NCBI GenBank assembly: GCA_964480455.1
Contig: CAYZQI010000001.1
Location: 39,313 to 103,312 of the forward strand
Origin: JAABSX01 sp964480455
GTDB lineage: Bacteria > Bacteroidota > Bacteroidia > Cytophagales > Microscillaceae
Length of the DNA: 64,000 nucleotides
Reading direction: 5' to 3'
The notes under the pieces are model-generated. The model was not told where the DNA came from and ran no database searches. It was given only the letters and a program-made list of their open reading frames with translations. The translations under genes and the position numbers were made by a program. This document shows positions 17,413 through 26,430 of this stretch, in pieces. Numbering within the stretch: the stretch's first letter is position 1; the number at the start of each line of letters is the position of its first letter.

Positions 17413-17778
17413 TTATTTTTCAAATAGTTTATCTATGTCCGTTCGCTTGATGATGACCCTACTGCCAATCTTAGCAGCATTGAGTTTGCCTTCTTTTATC
17501 ATTCTCCAAATGGTAGTTCTGTGAACAGATAAAAGCGTAGATACTTCACTCATAGTCAAAAACTCTTTTTCTGCCAGTGCTTTCAGTTCATCTATGTCTA
17601 TCCCTTTTTGTTTGACTTCTGTTTCATTATTTGATTTTTCTATCTTCTCCTCTCTTATCCGTTCTTTGTATGCCCTCTTGCTGCAAGTGTCTGAGCAGTA
17701 CTTTGTTACCGTAGTTCTTGCCTCAAATTCCTGACTGCAATATTCACATATCTTTTGCACCCTTATATTGCTGCTCAT
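17413..17778 (-). CDS. Zinc-ribbon plus excisionase-type HTH protein
   Basis: 121 aa. Residues 10-40 contain CEYCSQEF and CSDTCSKRAY, a C-x2-C ... C-x3-C knuckle. Residues 70-121 are an excisionase-family HTH (FLTMSEVSTLLSVHRTTIWRMI, then GSRVIIKRTDIDKLF). Zinc-knuckle/HTH proteins of this type accompany integrases in Bacteroidota elements and probably serve as excisionase or regulator. It is the element gene closest to mnmE. The space to the mnmE stop (215 bp) contains GATACAAA-type repeats (17859-17905) that could be integrase or excisionase binding sites. Confidence 0.8.
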   Translation of the reverse strand: MSSNIRVQKICEYCSQEFEARTTVTKYCSDTCSKRAYKERIREEKIEKSNNETEVKQKGIDIDELKALAEKEFLTMSEVSTLLSVHRTTIWRMIKEGKLNAAKIGSRVIIKRTDIDKLFEK

Positions 17779-17924
17779 TATGAGATGTATTTAAAAGTTA
17801 TTTTATGTTGCAATAATAAGCATTGAAAAGTTATAAAAAAACTATTTTTCAAAAAAAGATACAAAAAAGGTACAAATTTATGATAAATATCGCCAAAGAT
17901 ACAAACTCTATCTGAAAGTGTAAA

Positions 17925-17951
17925 ATAAAAAAAGCCCTTTTAAAGGGCTTA
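17925..17951 (-). terminator. mnmE intrinsic terminator
   Basis: Stem AAGCCCTTT / AAAGGGCTT followed, on the - strand, by a T7 tract. It lies about 45 bp after the mnmE stop codon. Confidence 0.8.
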
Positions 17952-17993
17952 AAGCTAGTTTTGCTTGTAGATGTTTGTAATTGTTTTTAGTAG

Positions 17994-18011
17994 TTACTTT
18001 CCAATACAAAA
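17994..18011. other. Candidate attachment site at the mnmE 3' end
   Basis: The last 18 bases of mnmE read TTTTGTATTGGAAAGTAA on the coding strand. The 3' end of trmE/mnmE is the known target of SGI1-type integrases. The element genes abut this end and the gene is not disrupted, as expected for 3'-end insertion. No second copy of the 18-mer was found in positions 1-11,146, so the partner site, if any, is outside the window. Confidence 0.4.
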
Positions 18012-19388
18012 CTTACTAAAAATATGCTCTAATAAATCATCATGTGTAATTTCGCCTGTAATTTCGCCAAGGTGATAGTTGGCTTCACGGATGTCGCTGG
18101 CGATGAGTTCTGTAGAAATGCCAAGCTCGAGACTTTCGTTTACCTGCTCAAGTGATTGTAGGGCATTTTTGAGGCTTTCGTAGTGGCGGAGGTTGCTTAC
18201 TATCACATCAGAGATTTGCTGCTGTGCTACCGATTGGTAGAGGGCTTCGGTGAGTGTGTCTAGGCCTTGTTTTTCTTGGGCAGAAATGGCATATACTTTT
18301 AAATCAGTAGGAAAAAACAAATCATACCTGGCAAAAAGGTCTAGCTTGTTGGCTACTACTATCAGCTGGGCTTCGGGGTAACTGGTCTGAAAATTTTTTG
18401 CTTGTGCAATTACTTCTGCCTGCTGCTCGGTGTTAGCATCAAAAAGATAGAGAATAATCTGTGCAGTTTGCATTTTGGAAAGCGTGCGTGCTACACCCAT
18501 CTGCTCTACGAGGTCGTCAGTTTCTCTCAGCCCTGCGGTATCAATGAATCTAAACCTAATGCCTTGAATGATTTTTTCATCTTCTATGCTATCGCGTGTG
18601 GTGCCAGGGATATTAGAAACGAGGGCTTTTTCTTCCTCGAGCAGGGCATTGAGCAGGGTAGATTTGCCTGCATTGGGCTTGCCTATGATGGCTACGGGTA
18701 CGCCATTTTTAATAGCATTGCCCAAGGCAAAAGAGTCAATCATTTGTTGGAGTGCTGTTTTGAGCAGCTGCACTTGTGCTTTGAGTTCGGTGCGGTCTGC
18801 AAACTCTACATCTTCTTCGCCAAAATCCAATTCTAACTCTAAGAGGGCAGCCAATCGGATAAAATTTTCCCTTAGTGCTTTGATTTTATTGGAAAAGCCC
18901 CCACGCATCTGTTGCATAGCGATTTGATGAGCCGCCTTAGACTCAGAGGCTATCAAGTCGGCAATGGCTTCGGCTTGTGCCAAGTCCATTTGTCCGTTCA
19001 TGTAAGCGCGTTGCGTAAATTCGCCTGCTTGCGCTAGCCTTGCACCATTTTCTAAAAGGAGTTGTAAGACTTGTTGCAAGATGTAGCCTGAGCCATGACA
19101 AGAGATTTCTACGGTGTTTTCTTTGGTGAAAGAGCGAGGAGCTTTGAAAATGGTGAGTACTACTTCATCTATGACTTCTTTTTCTTTTCCTAAAATCATT
19201 CCAAAATGAACTGTATTGGCTTTGGCTTGAAGAATGTTTTTGCTGAAAATGCTTTGGCTGATTTCAATGGCTTTCTCACCTGAAAGGCGAATCAAGCCCA
19301 GTGCCCCTGTGCCAGGTGGAGTAGAGAGGGCTACTATGGTATCTTTTTGCTTCAGAAATGCGTCAGTATTTTGCATATAGCTTTTCAA
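17994..19388 (-). CDS. mnmE: tRNA-modification GTPase MnmE (TrmE)
   Basis: MnmE, with MnmG, installs the aminomethyl-type modification on U34 of certain tRNAs. The 464-aa protein is full length. The N-terminal tetrahydrofolate-binding domain begins IVALSTPPGTGALGLIRLSG; the helical domain contains FGEEDVEF. The GTPase domain has GKPNAGKST (near residue 231), DTAGLRETDD and NKLD. The C-terminus ends in the catalytic FCIGK motif. ATG at 19388 is used; an in-frame ATG four codons later (MQNTDAF) is equally possible. Neighbours are unrelated: integrated element downstream, VWA gene divergent upstream. Confidence 0.97.
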   Translation of the reverse strand: MKSYMQNTDAFLKQKDTIVALSTPPGTGALGLIRLSGEKAIEISQSIFSKNILQAKANTVHFGMILGKEKEVIDEVVLTIFKAPRSFTKENTVEISCHGSGYILQQVLQLLLENGARLAQAGEFTQRAYMNGQMDLAQAEAIADLIASESKAAHQIAMQQMRGGFSNKIKALRENFIRLAALLELELDFGEEDVEFADRTELKAQVQLLKTALQQMIDSFALGNAIKNGVPVAIIGKPNAGKSTLLNALLEEEKALVSNIPGTTRDSIEDEKIIQGIRFRFIDTAGLRETDDLVEQMGVARTLSKMQTAQIILYLFDANTEQQAEVIAQAKNFQTSYPEAQLIVVANKLDLFARYDLFFPTDLKVYAISAQEKQGLDTLTEALYQSVAQQQISDVIVSNLRHYESLKNALQSLEQVNESLELGISTELIASDIREANYHLGEITGEITHDDLLEHIFSKFCIGK

Positions 19389-19631
19389 AAAATTTGATTT
19401 TGATTTTTAATCTGTAAAAATAAGGTAATTCCAGCAAGATTAAAACGATTTGTGAGATTTTCAAGACAGATGCCGCATCAAATGGTCTGAAGCCCCTCAA
19501 CAATTGAATTTAATATTGATGCCGATGTCGGATAAACTACTTTTAGATTTCTATTAACTTGATATTAACAGCTATAAAACTGAATATATGAATATTCCCA
19601 TAAAAAAAACGTATATTTATCAAACGATTGC

Positions 19632-19663
19632 ATTGAAAGATAGCTTATCTTAAAATATATTTG
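19632..19663 (+). promoter_or_regulatory. Possible promoter upstream of the VWA gene
   Basis: ATTG (19632-19635), 20-bp spacer, TATATTTG (19656-19663), fitting TTTG-N19/20-TAnnTTTG with one -33 mismatch. The predicted start is near 19670, giving a ~137-nt leader that contains the hairpin at 19687-19722. Confidence 0.4.
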
Positions 19664-19686
19664 TTTTTTAAGTGGTTTTTAGATTT

Positions 19687-19722
19687 CAAAAAGTAGAGAG
19701 TAGATTACTTTCTACTTTTTTT
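19687..19722 (+). terminator. Leader hairpin with T-run upstream of the VWA gene
   Basis: AAAAGTAGA and TCTACTTTTTTT arms around a short partly paired interior. If the promoter at 19632 is real, this would act as an early terminator or attenuator in the leader. Confidence 0.45.
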
Positions 19723-19806
19723 ATGGGCATTGGTTTAGACAATTTTGCCTCAAAACAGTTATCGAGGTATTGTAAAGAAAAGCCTAAAAATACCTTATAA
19801 AATCTA

Positions 19807-21453
19807 ATGCAACTAGAAAACGAATTTGAACAATTTATCCAGTTTGGAAACATCTTTGACCGCCCCACACGAGAATACATTGTAAAATATATCCATCAAA
19901 AATTTCACCCTAGTCCACAAAAACTACTTGCCCTTGAGCGAGAAAGCCCTGAGTTTGAATACTTGCAAGCTGCCCTGGATAAAATTTTTGCCAATGAACA
20001 AGTAGTAGAAGCCTCACGCCAAAACGACAACCTAAAGCGTGAGATTATGAAAGATACCCTCAAATGGATGCGGCAAGCCTTAGAAAAAACCAAAGCCGAA
20101 AACCCCTACGAAGAAGAACAAAAAGAACTAGAGCGTTGGCATACACGTCCTACTTTTATGTGGGTGCGGCATTGGTACAAACTCACCAACTACCTCAGAG
20201 ATATTTATACACCTGATGAAATAGATACACGCTTCTACGAGCAAAAATTTGAGCAACTCACCCAACCCATAGATGCCTTTACGCTTGAGCGCGACCCCAA
20301 AAACGGTACTATAAAATATGAAACCGAGCTTAAGCGATTGGATATTCTGATAGAAGATTTGCTCAACCATTGGCAATCACTGCTCACTGCCAAAAGGCTT
20401 GCTTACGAACTAGAAAACATTGATAATCAGCGTGAAAGATTTTGTGAATTGCTCTATGCCAAGGTAGAAGAATTTATTAAACTACTCAACATCATCACCC
20501 CTTTTCAGGCAGAGGTGGGGAGGTACTGGGATATGTCGCGCGGGCTTTGGCAAGAGGCAAGTTTTAATATATTACAGAAATATGCCGAAATCCTGCAAAG
20601 AGAAGAGGCAATCCAACAACTTGCTGACCTACTGGGCAGGCTACGCGAAGCCGAAACCGAACTTGAAGAGGAGACCTATGCCGAGGTCATCACCAAAAAA
20701 ACTTGGATAGATGACCCTACCCTCAAATCAGAAATTGGAGGTATTCACGAAAGTAATCACCTGCCCAAAGTGCTGCCCTCAGAGGTTAGCCTTTTGGGTT
20801 ATCCCGAAACAGAGTCTGTGTTTTATAAAAAACTGGCTGACCACAGCCTTCTTACCTTTAGAGAGCAAGGGCGAAGCCTTGTTACGAGCAATAAAGTAAA
20901 TTACTACACACAGCAAAGAGAAAGACGAAAAGAAAAAGGTCCTTTTATCATTTGTGTAGATACAAGCGGTTCTATGGAAGGCTTACCCGAGCAGATTGCC
21001 AAGATACTTTGCTTTGCTATCTTAAAAATGGCTTCGCGCGAGCAGCGTAAGTGCTTTCTTATCTCCTTTTCGGTGGGTATCAAAACCATTAATTTGCTTG
21101 ACCTTGCCAACTCTATGGACGAGGTAGTTAAATTTTTGTCAATGTCTTTTCACGGTGGCACTGATGTAACGCCTGCCATGATGGCCACTATCAATATGCT
21201 AGAAACCAACGACTATAAAGATGCTGATGTACTGATGGTATCTGATTTTGTGATGTTTGAGATAAGAGACGAAGTAGTAAAGAAAATGCGCCGACAGCAA
21301 GAAAAAGATACCAAGTTTCATAGCCTTACCATCTCTAAGCAAGCAAATCCTGAGATTGTACATAAGTTTGACAACAACTGGATTTATAATCCCGAAGAAA
21401 GAGGCATTGTCAAACAGATTGCCCAAGACCTGAGGCAACTGGCGATTGCATAA
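19807..21453 (+). CDS. VWA-domain protein, ViaA/CoxE-like
   Basis: 548 aa. The C-terminal von Willebrand A domain (residues ~380-548) has an intact MIDAS: DTSGSMEGLP (near 385), GGTDVTPAM (near 450) and MVSDF. The N-terminal 350 residues are helical and charged. This matches ViaA, the partner of the MoxR AAA+ ATPase RavA, which together act as a chaperone-like pair on membrane or respiratory proteins. No RavA-type ATPase is adjacent, so if a partner exists it is encoded elsewhere. Start chosen at ATG 19807, the first in frame. The gene is followed by a cluster of repeats (21473-21823). Confidence 0.8.
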   Translation: MQLENEFEQFIQFGNIFDRPTREYIVKYIHQKFHPSPQKLLALERESPEFEYLQAALDKIFANEQVVEASRQNDNLKREIMKDTLKWMRQALEKTKAENPYEEEQKELERWHTRPTFMWVRHWYKLTNYLRDIYTPDEIDTRFYEQKFEQLTQPIDAFTLERDPKNGTIKYETELKRLDILIEDLLNHWQSLLTAKRLAYELENIDNQRERFCELLYAKVEEFIKLLNIITPFQAEVGRYWDMSRGLWQEASFNILQKYAEILQREEAIQQLADLLGRLREAETELEEETYAEVITKKTWIDDPTLKSEIGGIHESNHLPKVLPSEVSLLGYPETESVFYKKLADHSLLTFREQGRSLVTSNKVNYYTQQRERRKEKGPFIICVDTSGSMEGLPEQIAKILCFAILKMASREQRKCFLISFSVGIKTINLLDLANSMDEVVKFLSMSFHGGTDVTPAMMATINMLETNDYKDADVLMVSDFVMFEIRDEVVKKMRRQQEKDTKFHSLTISKQANPEIVHKFDNNWIYNPEERGIVKQIAQDLRQLAIA

Positions 21454-21472
21454 GGGTTTTGGGGGTTTGCTT

Positions 21473-21575
21473 TAGTAAAATGCAAAAAATAATTTTGACA
21501 CTTTTACTTGTTAAGTCTTTGATAATGAAAATATTAAAAATCATATTTCACAACTCATATTTTACACTTTCCTTA
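21473..21575. mobile_element. ~103-bp repeat, family 4, copy 1
   Basis: Begins 20 bp after the VWA stop codon. It is collinear with 31534-31637: left end TAGTAAAATGCAAAAAATAA against TAAGGAAAATGTAAAAAATAA, and right end TTTCACAACTCATATTTTAC against the same with one change. The ends are imperfect inverted repeats (TAAGGAAAGTG type). Middle parts diverge. A GCTT flank on both sides may be a short target duplication. Confidence 0.5.
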
Positions 21576-21631
21576 GCTTGTATAAAAAGTCAAATAGTAC
21601 CAAATATTATCTTGATTTAGAAGTACTTTGT

Positions 21632-21675
21632 CCACTCCATAGCCCATAGGTTGCAACCTATGGGCTATGGAGTGG
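21632..21675. repeat. 44-bp perfect palindrome
   Basis: Two 22-bp arms meet without spacer (centre GGTTG/CAACC). It lacks a T-run, so is not a typical terminator. It lies between a family-4 repeat and a family-1 miniature element. Confidence 0.85.
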
Positions 21676-21704
21676 GAATTAAACACGTTCCAGCACATTA
21701 TTTT

Positions 21705-21823
21705 GGTTCTATGACAATTTTTGTAGGAAAAGCATTGTAAAACAGACTTTATTCTGTTTGAGTGGCTAGGACGGCAGGCTGAAACCCGCTGCTACAGACT
21801 TATGACAAAATTGTCAAACAATC
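21705..21823. mobile_element. Miniature inverted-repeat element, family 1, copy A (119 bp)
   Basis: Starts GGTTCTATGACAATTTTTGT and ends ATTGTCAAACAATC. The flanks ATTATTTT / ATTTTTTT match at 7 of 8 bases. The right half (CCGCTGCTACAGA) matches copies B and D. No coding capacity. Confidence 0.75.
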
Positions 21824-21930
21824 ATTTTTTTTGAGATACTTTTACATAAATCCAATACTTTTACCTCGACTTGTGCGACACGAGTCAATACCAAATCAAA
21901 AATAAAATTGCGCTAATCTGCGACAGAATA

Positions 21931-21962
21931 TTGCTTTAGCAAAAACAAAATTCTTACCTTTG
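21931..21962 (+). promoter_or_regulatory. Promoter of the SGNH/MBOAT operon
   Basis: TTGC (21931-21934), 20-bp spacer, TACCTTTG (21955-21962): an exact -7 box, 30 bp before the SGNH ATG. Confidence 0.55.
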
Positions 21963-21991
21963 CTCCAAGAACAGAGATATTACCTTAGAAT

Positions 21992-22762
21992 ATGCAAGAT
22001 AATCATACACTCGCACGCTGGATTGTACTAGGATTTGCTGTATTAACTGCCTTATTGGTTTTTTCACTTTGGAACACTACCTCTGAAGATACCCCTCGCC
22101 CTCAGAGCCTTGAAGAAATGGAAAGCTACCTAGCAAAGCAAAAAGACTCTCTGGCGGCTGAAATGCTTACTACCACCTTAGACTCGAGTCAGTTCATCAA
22201 CCAAAAACCCCAACATATTCTTTTTATTGGTGATTCTATGGCACAGGGTTTGGAAATTCCTTTGAAGAAATATGCAGATTTCAACCAACATCAACTCACT
22301 ACCCTTGCTAAGCAAAGTGCCACGATTATCTCTTGGGTGGGTTCAGACAGCACGGGGCGTTTGCGAAAAGCCATTGAAGAGGTAAAGCCTAGCTATATAA
22401 TGATTTGCTTGGGGGCAAATGAACTCATGACCACGGGCCTAGAAGCATACCAAAAATACTTAGAAAACATACTCAAACAAGTAGGCAATACAAAAATCAT
22501 TTGGATAGGCCCTCCCAATTGGAAAAAAGACAATGGACTTACTGACCTCATAGCCAATACACTCGGCAAAGGGCGGTATTTCTCCTCCAAAGACCTCAGC
22601 CTCCCTCGTGCAGGCGACAGGATTCACCCTACCTACCAAGGTTATTTTGCGTGGGCAGATACCCTTGCGATGTGGATTGAGCAAGAAAGCGACCACAAAA
22701 TACGCTTTGCCAAGCCCACAATGCCCAAGGCAGATACGCTTGCTATTAGCCCTCAAAACTAA
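21992..22762 (+). CDS. Membrane-anchored SGNH-family hydrolase/acyltransferase
   Basis: 256 aa. An N-terminal membrane anchor (residues ~9-29) is followed by an SGNH fold. Block I is FIGDSMAQG (catalytic Ser near residue 82), block III is CLGANE, and block V is DRIHPTYQGY with Asp and His. Proteins of this type (AlgX/AlgJ, DltD-like) work with an MBOAT membrane acyltransferase to acetylate extracellular polysaccharide. The next gene is exactly such an MBOAT protein, 18 bp on. The enzyme is predicted to face the periplasm. The acetylated polymer cannot be told. Confidence 0.85.
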   Translation: MQDNHTLARWIVLGFAVLTALLVFSLWNTTSEDTPRPQSLEEMESYLAKQKDSLAAEMLTTTLDSSQFINQKPQHILFIGDSMAQGLEIPLKKYADFNQHQLTTLAKQSATIISWVGSDSTGRLRKAIEEVKPSYIMICLGANELMTTGLEAYQKYLENILKQVGNTKIIWIGPPNWKKDNGLTDLIANTLGKGRYFSSKDLSLPRAGDRIHPTYQGYFAWADTLAMWIEQESDHKIRFAKPTMPKADTLAISPQN

Positions 22763-22780
22763 TTTTTTTTGAAATTATAC

Positions 22781-24250
22781 ATGGATTTTATCTGGCAAAA
22801 TATATTTGAGGCACTTGTTTATCAGCCCAAAGCACCTATGCTTTTCAACAGTGGTGTATTTTTAGTGCTTTTTATTCTCTTTACCAGTTTTTACGCCTTG
22901 CTTTATCAACACACCCGTGCAAGGGTAGCCTATATGCTGGCATTTAGCTTGTATTTCTATTACAAATCAAGTGGCGTTTTTGTACTCAACCTGGCTTTGT
23001 GTATCTTGCTTAACTACTATCTAGGCAAGCAAATCCCAAAAATTACCCCTTCTAAGCTACGAACTTGGACTGTAGCCCTTGGCATTGTGCTCAATGTGGG
23101 CTTTTTGATGTATTTCAAATATACTAATTTTTTGCTCAGTAACCTGACGTATCTATTCAGTACCGATTTTGAAAGGTTGGATATTTTCTTGCCCATTGGC
23201 ATTTCTTTTTATACCTTTCAGACGGTGAGTTACTTGGTAGATGTGCATAAAGAACGCATCAAACCTTGTGAAAACCTACTAGATTTTGGATTTTATTTGA
23301 GTTTCTTCCCCCAACTCGTGGCAGGTCCTATTGTGAGGGCAAAAGATTTCTTGCCACAAATTCATCAAAAAATTGTATTTGAACGGGCAGATATGGGCAG
23401 CGGATTGTACATGGTAATGAAGGGCTTGGTCAAAAAAGCCATCATCGCCGACTATCTCGCCCAATATGCCGACATCATCTATCAAAACCCTAGTGGCTAC
23501 TCAGGCTTTGAAAACCTCATGGCGATGTATGCTTATACTTTGCAGATTTATTGTGATTTTTCGGGCTACTCGGATATGGCAATCGGCTTGGCACTTATTC
23601 TCGGCTTCCGCCTTCCCGAAAACTTCAGAAGCCCCTACAATGCCAAAGACATCACCGAGTTTTGGCGCAGGTGGCACATCAGCCTTTCTACTTGGCTTCG
23701 CGATTACATTTACATTCCACTAGGAGGCAACCGACACGGTGTGGAGAAACAGTACCTTTTTTTAATGCTTACCATGCTGATTGGGGGTTTTTGGCACGGG
23801 GCAGATTGGAAGTTTGTTTTTTGGGGCGGTATGCACGGTTTGGGGCTAATTGTGCATAAGATTTTTAGCGAAACTGCCCGCGAAATGGAGTGGAACAGGG
23901 CTTTGCTCACACCGCTGGGCTGGCTGCTTACTTTTCATTTCGTAGCTTTTCTCTGGATATTCTTTCGTGCAGATAGCTTTGCGGTGGCTTCGCTTTCCAT
24001 CAATAAAATTGTATTTGATTTTGACTGGGCATACCTCGTGCCTTTTTTACAGACAAGAGGCTTACTGATGCTAGTACTTGTGGTAGGCTATGCACTGCAT
24101 TTCACCTCCGAAAAAGACAAAACCCAACTCGAGAACTACTTCGGCACGCTTCCAGTGCCTGCCAAAGCCATTGCGCTGATACTCATCATTCAACTTATGC
24201 TACAAATACAAAGTGAAAACGTACAGCCATTTATTTATTTTCAGTTTTGA
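22781..24250 (+). CDS. MBOAT-family O-acyltransferase (AlgI-like)
   Basis: 489-aa polytopic membrane protein. AlgI-type signatures include LPIGISFYTFQTVSYLVDVH (near 144-164), FFPQLVAGPIVRA, the FWRRWHISLSTWLRDYIYIPLGG motif (near 297-320) and the invariant histidine in GFWHGADWKF (near 337). It moves acyl groups across the inner membrane to an SGNH partner. ATG at 22781 is preferred over a TTG at 22769. Paired with the upstream SGNH gene, likely one operon under the 21931 promoter. Confidence 0.93.
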   Translation: MDFIWQNIFEALVYQPKAPMLFNSGVFLVLFILFTSFYALLYQHTRARVAYMLAFSLYFYYKSSGVFVLNLALCILLNYYLGKQIPKITPSKLRTWTVALGIVLNVGFLMYFKYTNFLLSNLTYLFSTDFERLDIFLPIGISFYTFQTVSYLVDVHKERIKPCENLLDFGFYLSFFPQLVAGPIVRAKDFLPQIHQKIVFERADMGSGLYMVMKGLVKKAIIADYLAQYADIIYQNPSGYSGFENLMAMYAYTLQIYCDFSGYSDMAIGLALILGFRLPENFRSPYNAKDITEFWRRWHISLSTWLRDYIYIPLGGNRHGVEKQYLFLMLTMLIGGFWHGADWKFVFWGGMHGLGLIVHKIFSETAREMEWNRALLTPLGWLLTFHFVAFLWIFFRADSFAVASLSINKIVFDFDWAYLVPFLQTRGLLMLVLVVGYALHFTSEKDKTQLENYFGTLPVPAKAIALILIIQLMLQIQSENVQPFIYFQF

Positions 24251-24347
24251 GGTGTCAAGAAAGTGCTAAACAATTCAGCCATACAAAGATTTTATTTGCA
24301 GCATAAATACTGGTACTTCAAACACTACTGCTTTTCGCTCAAAAAAA

Positions 24348-24797
24348 ATGATAGAACTCAATACAAAGTGGCTCTTACTGGGTAATTTAATCATCACAGG
24401 TTATCTCACAGGCTTGATTTGGACTATTCAAGTGGTGCATTACCCTAGCTTTGCAAAGTTTAGCCCCGAAGATTTTTTGGCTTTTCACCATTTTCACACC
24501 AGCCGCATTACGCTCATTGTGGCATTGCCTATGGTGCTTGAGCTTTCCCTTGCTGGCGTTTTACTGATGAATAATCCCAGTGCTTTACTTGGATTATGGC
24601 TCAATGTATTTTTGTTTGGCTTGGTGCTATTGCTGTGGGCAAGTACTTTCTTCTGGGCTATTCCGCTACACAACCGCCTAGAGCAAAGCTTTGATGCAGG
24701 TATTATTGAGCAACTTGTGGGTATGAATTGGCTACGTACCCTTGCTTGGACACTGCGTTTTGGTATATTGGCTTGGTTGGTAGGCAGATTGCTTTAA
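24348..24797 (+). CDS. Four-helix membrane protein of unknown function
   Basis: 149 aa with hydrophobic segments near residues 9-28, 57-77, 83-105 and 125-147. The cytosolic or periplasmic loop carries HYPSFAKFSPEDFLAFHHFHTSRI, rich in histidine. This resembles unnamed DUF1772-like small membrane proteins. About 100 bp separate it from the MBOAT stop, so it may be a separate transcript. Confidence 0.75.
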   Translation: MIELNTKWLLLGNLIITGYLTGLIWTIQVVHYPSFAKFSPEDFLAFHHFHTSRITLIVALPMVLELSLAGVLLMNNPSALLGLWLNVFLFGLVLLLWASTFFWAIPLHNRLEQSFDAGIIEQLVGMNWLRTLAWTLRFGILAWLVGRLL

Positions 24798-24901
24798 GAA
24801 TCAGCTACTTAGCCACAGATATTTTGAGCATAAGCAATCGGACTAAAAGTAATTTTCGATAAATTTTGTTTAGTTTTGCTCCATATTTTACCTAATAAAT
24901 T

Positions 24902-26296
24902 ATGCTCGAGCAAATCAAAAAAGTATATCTAATAGGCATTGGAGGTATTGGCATGAGTGCCTTGGCACGCTGGTTCAATACCCATAGCTACCAAGTAGCT
25001 GGCTATGACCTCACATCCACCTCTCTCACAAAGCAATTGGAAACTGAGGGTATCAAAATTCATTATGAAGACCGTCCAGCCTTGATTCCACCTGATTTTG
25101 AGGTAGCTTTTGTTGAGGAAATTCTGGTCATTTATACCCCTGCCATTCCCAAAGATCATCAAGAGTTTGGTTATTTTTTATCTAATAATTACCTTGTCAA
25201 GAAGCGTGCTGAGGTGCTTGGCTGGCTGACTAAAGACTACTTCACGATAGCCGTAGCTGGCACCCATGGCAAAACTACTACCAGTGCTATGATAGCACAT
25301 ATATTGTATAATTCTAATATTCCTTTTACAGCATTTTTAGGCGGAATTATGCAAGGCTATGACCAGAACCTCCTCAATAAGCAAGTGCCTGAAAAAGAAA
25401 TGGTTATGCTCGCCGAAGCCGATGAGTACGATAAATCTTTCTTGTACTTACATCCTGATATTGCGATAGTTACGGCAATAGATGAAGACCATCTGGAGAT
25501 TTATGGCGACAAAAAACACTTAGAAGTAACTTTTGAGGAGTTTACAAAAAAAATCAAGCCCAAAGGTAGGTTATTTGCCAAAAAAGGAATAAATTTAGAT
25601 AAAAATTCAGTTAATGCCAATGTTTATTTTGAAAATTATGACACCCAAAATGTTACTGACTACTATGCAGATAAAATAAATTATGAAGAAGGATATTTTG
25701 TATTCAATTGGCACAGCAATACAGAAAATATAACTAATCTAAGATTAGGTATTCCAGGCTATCATAATGTAGAAAATGCAGTAGCCGCCATTGCTGTAGC
25801 ACGTAATTTGCAAATCTCTGAAAATGAAATAACTAAAGCAATTGCGAGTTTTAAAGGAGTAAAAAGGCGATTTGAATACATCATTAATACACCAAGACTG
25901 ATTTACATAGATGATTATGCGCATCACCCCAAAGAGGTAGAAGCATTGCTCTATTCAGTCAAAAAGATGTATCCTACTCAAAAAATAACGGCAATTTTTC
26001 AGCCGCATTTATACAGTAGAACTCAGGATTTTGCAGAAGAGTTTGCAGAAAGCCTAAGCCAAGCCAAGGAACTTATCTTATTGGAGATTTATCCTGCAAG
26101 AGAGCAGCCCATTGAGGGAGTAAGCGCAAACCTCATTCTTGAAAAAGTGAAAATTAAAAATAAAGAAATATGCCCTAAATCACAATTAATTGAATTGCTA
26201 ACTCAAAAAAAACAAGAAATTGAAGTGCTTTTAAGCATTGGCGCAGGCGACATAGGGCAGATGACCCAAGCCATTGCAGAGGCCATCACAAACTAA
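24902..26296 (+). CDS. murC: UDP-N-acetylmuramate--L-alanine ligase
   Basis: MurC adds L-alanine to UDP-MurNAc in peptidoglycan precursor synthesis. The 464-aa protein has the N-terminal Rossmann motif LIGIGGIGMSALARW, the ATP-binding GTHGKTTTSAM (near residue 121), EADEYDKSFLYLHP and the DDYAHHPKEV motif (near 341). It opens the murC-ftsQ-ftsA-ftsZ run. A TAGTTTTG box at 24871-24878 is a possible -7 element, without a good -33. A miniature element is inserted in the spacer to ftsQ. Confidence 0.97.
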   Translation: MLEQIKKVYLIGIGGIGMSALARWFNTHSYQVAGYDLTSTSLTKQLETEGIKIHYEDRPALIPPDFEVAFVEEILVIYTPAIPKDHQEFGYFLSNNYLVKKRAEVLGWLTKDYFTIAVAGTHGKTTTSAMIAHILYNSNIPFTAFLGGIMQGYDQNLLNKQVPEKEMVMLAEADEYDKSFLYLHPDIAIVTAIDEDHLEIYGDKKHLEVTFEEFTKKIKPKGRLFAKKGINLDKNSVNANVYFENYDTQNVTDYYADKINYEEGYFVFNWHSNTENITNLRLGIPGYHNVENAVAAIAVARNLQISENEITKAIASFKGVKRRFEYIINTPRLIYIDDYAHHPKEVEALLYSVKKMYPTQKITAIFQPHLYSRTQDFAEEFAESLSQAKELILLEIYPAREQPIEGVSANLILEKVKIKNKEICPKSQLIELLTQKKQEIEVLLSIGAGDIGQMTQAIAEAITN

Positions 26297-26307
26297 CATA
26301 ATTTTTT

Positions 26308-26430
26308 GATTCTTTGACAATTTTTGTGACTGTGTGCGATAAGATGAGCTAAATACTGTTTAGAACATAAGTGCCAGCGGACTGGAGGAAGTCCGCTGCT
26401 ACAGATTTTCACAAAAATTGTTAGACAACC
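26308..26430. mobile_element. Miniature inverted-repeat element, family 1, copy B (123 bp), in the murC-ftsQ spacer
   Basis: Flanked by ATTTTTT on both sides (26301-26307 and 26431-26437). Terminal inverted repeats are GATTCTTTGACAATTTTTGT and the complement of ACAAAAATTGTTAGACAACC. It is nearly identical to copy D read on the other strand. Its right flank ends 10 bp before the ftsQ ATG. Confidence 0.85.

Larger units (their letters stand above)
19389..19806. other. Divergent spacer between mnmE and the VWA gene
   Basis: 418 bp, very A+T-rich. It holds a possible + strand promoter (19632-19663) and a hairpin with T-run (19687-19722) described separately. No ORF or tRNA seen. Confidence 0.6.

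Noticed and set aside
18402..18836. 144-codon + strand frame opposite mnmE
   Set aside because: Antisense shadow of a conserved gene; composition (Cys/Phe/Leu-rich) and no family support.
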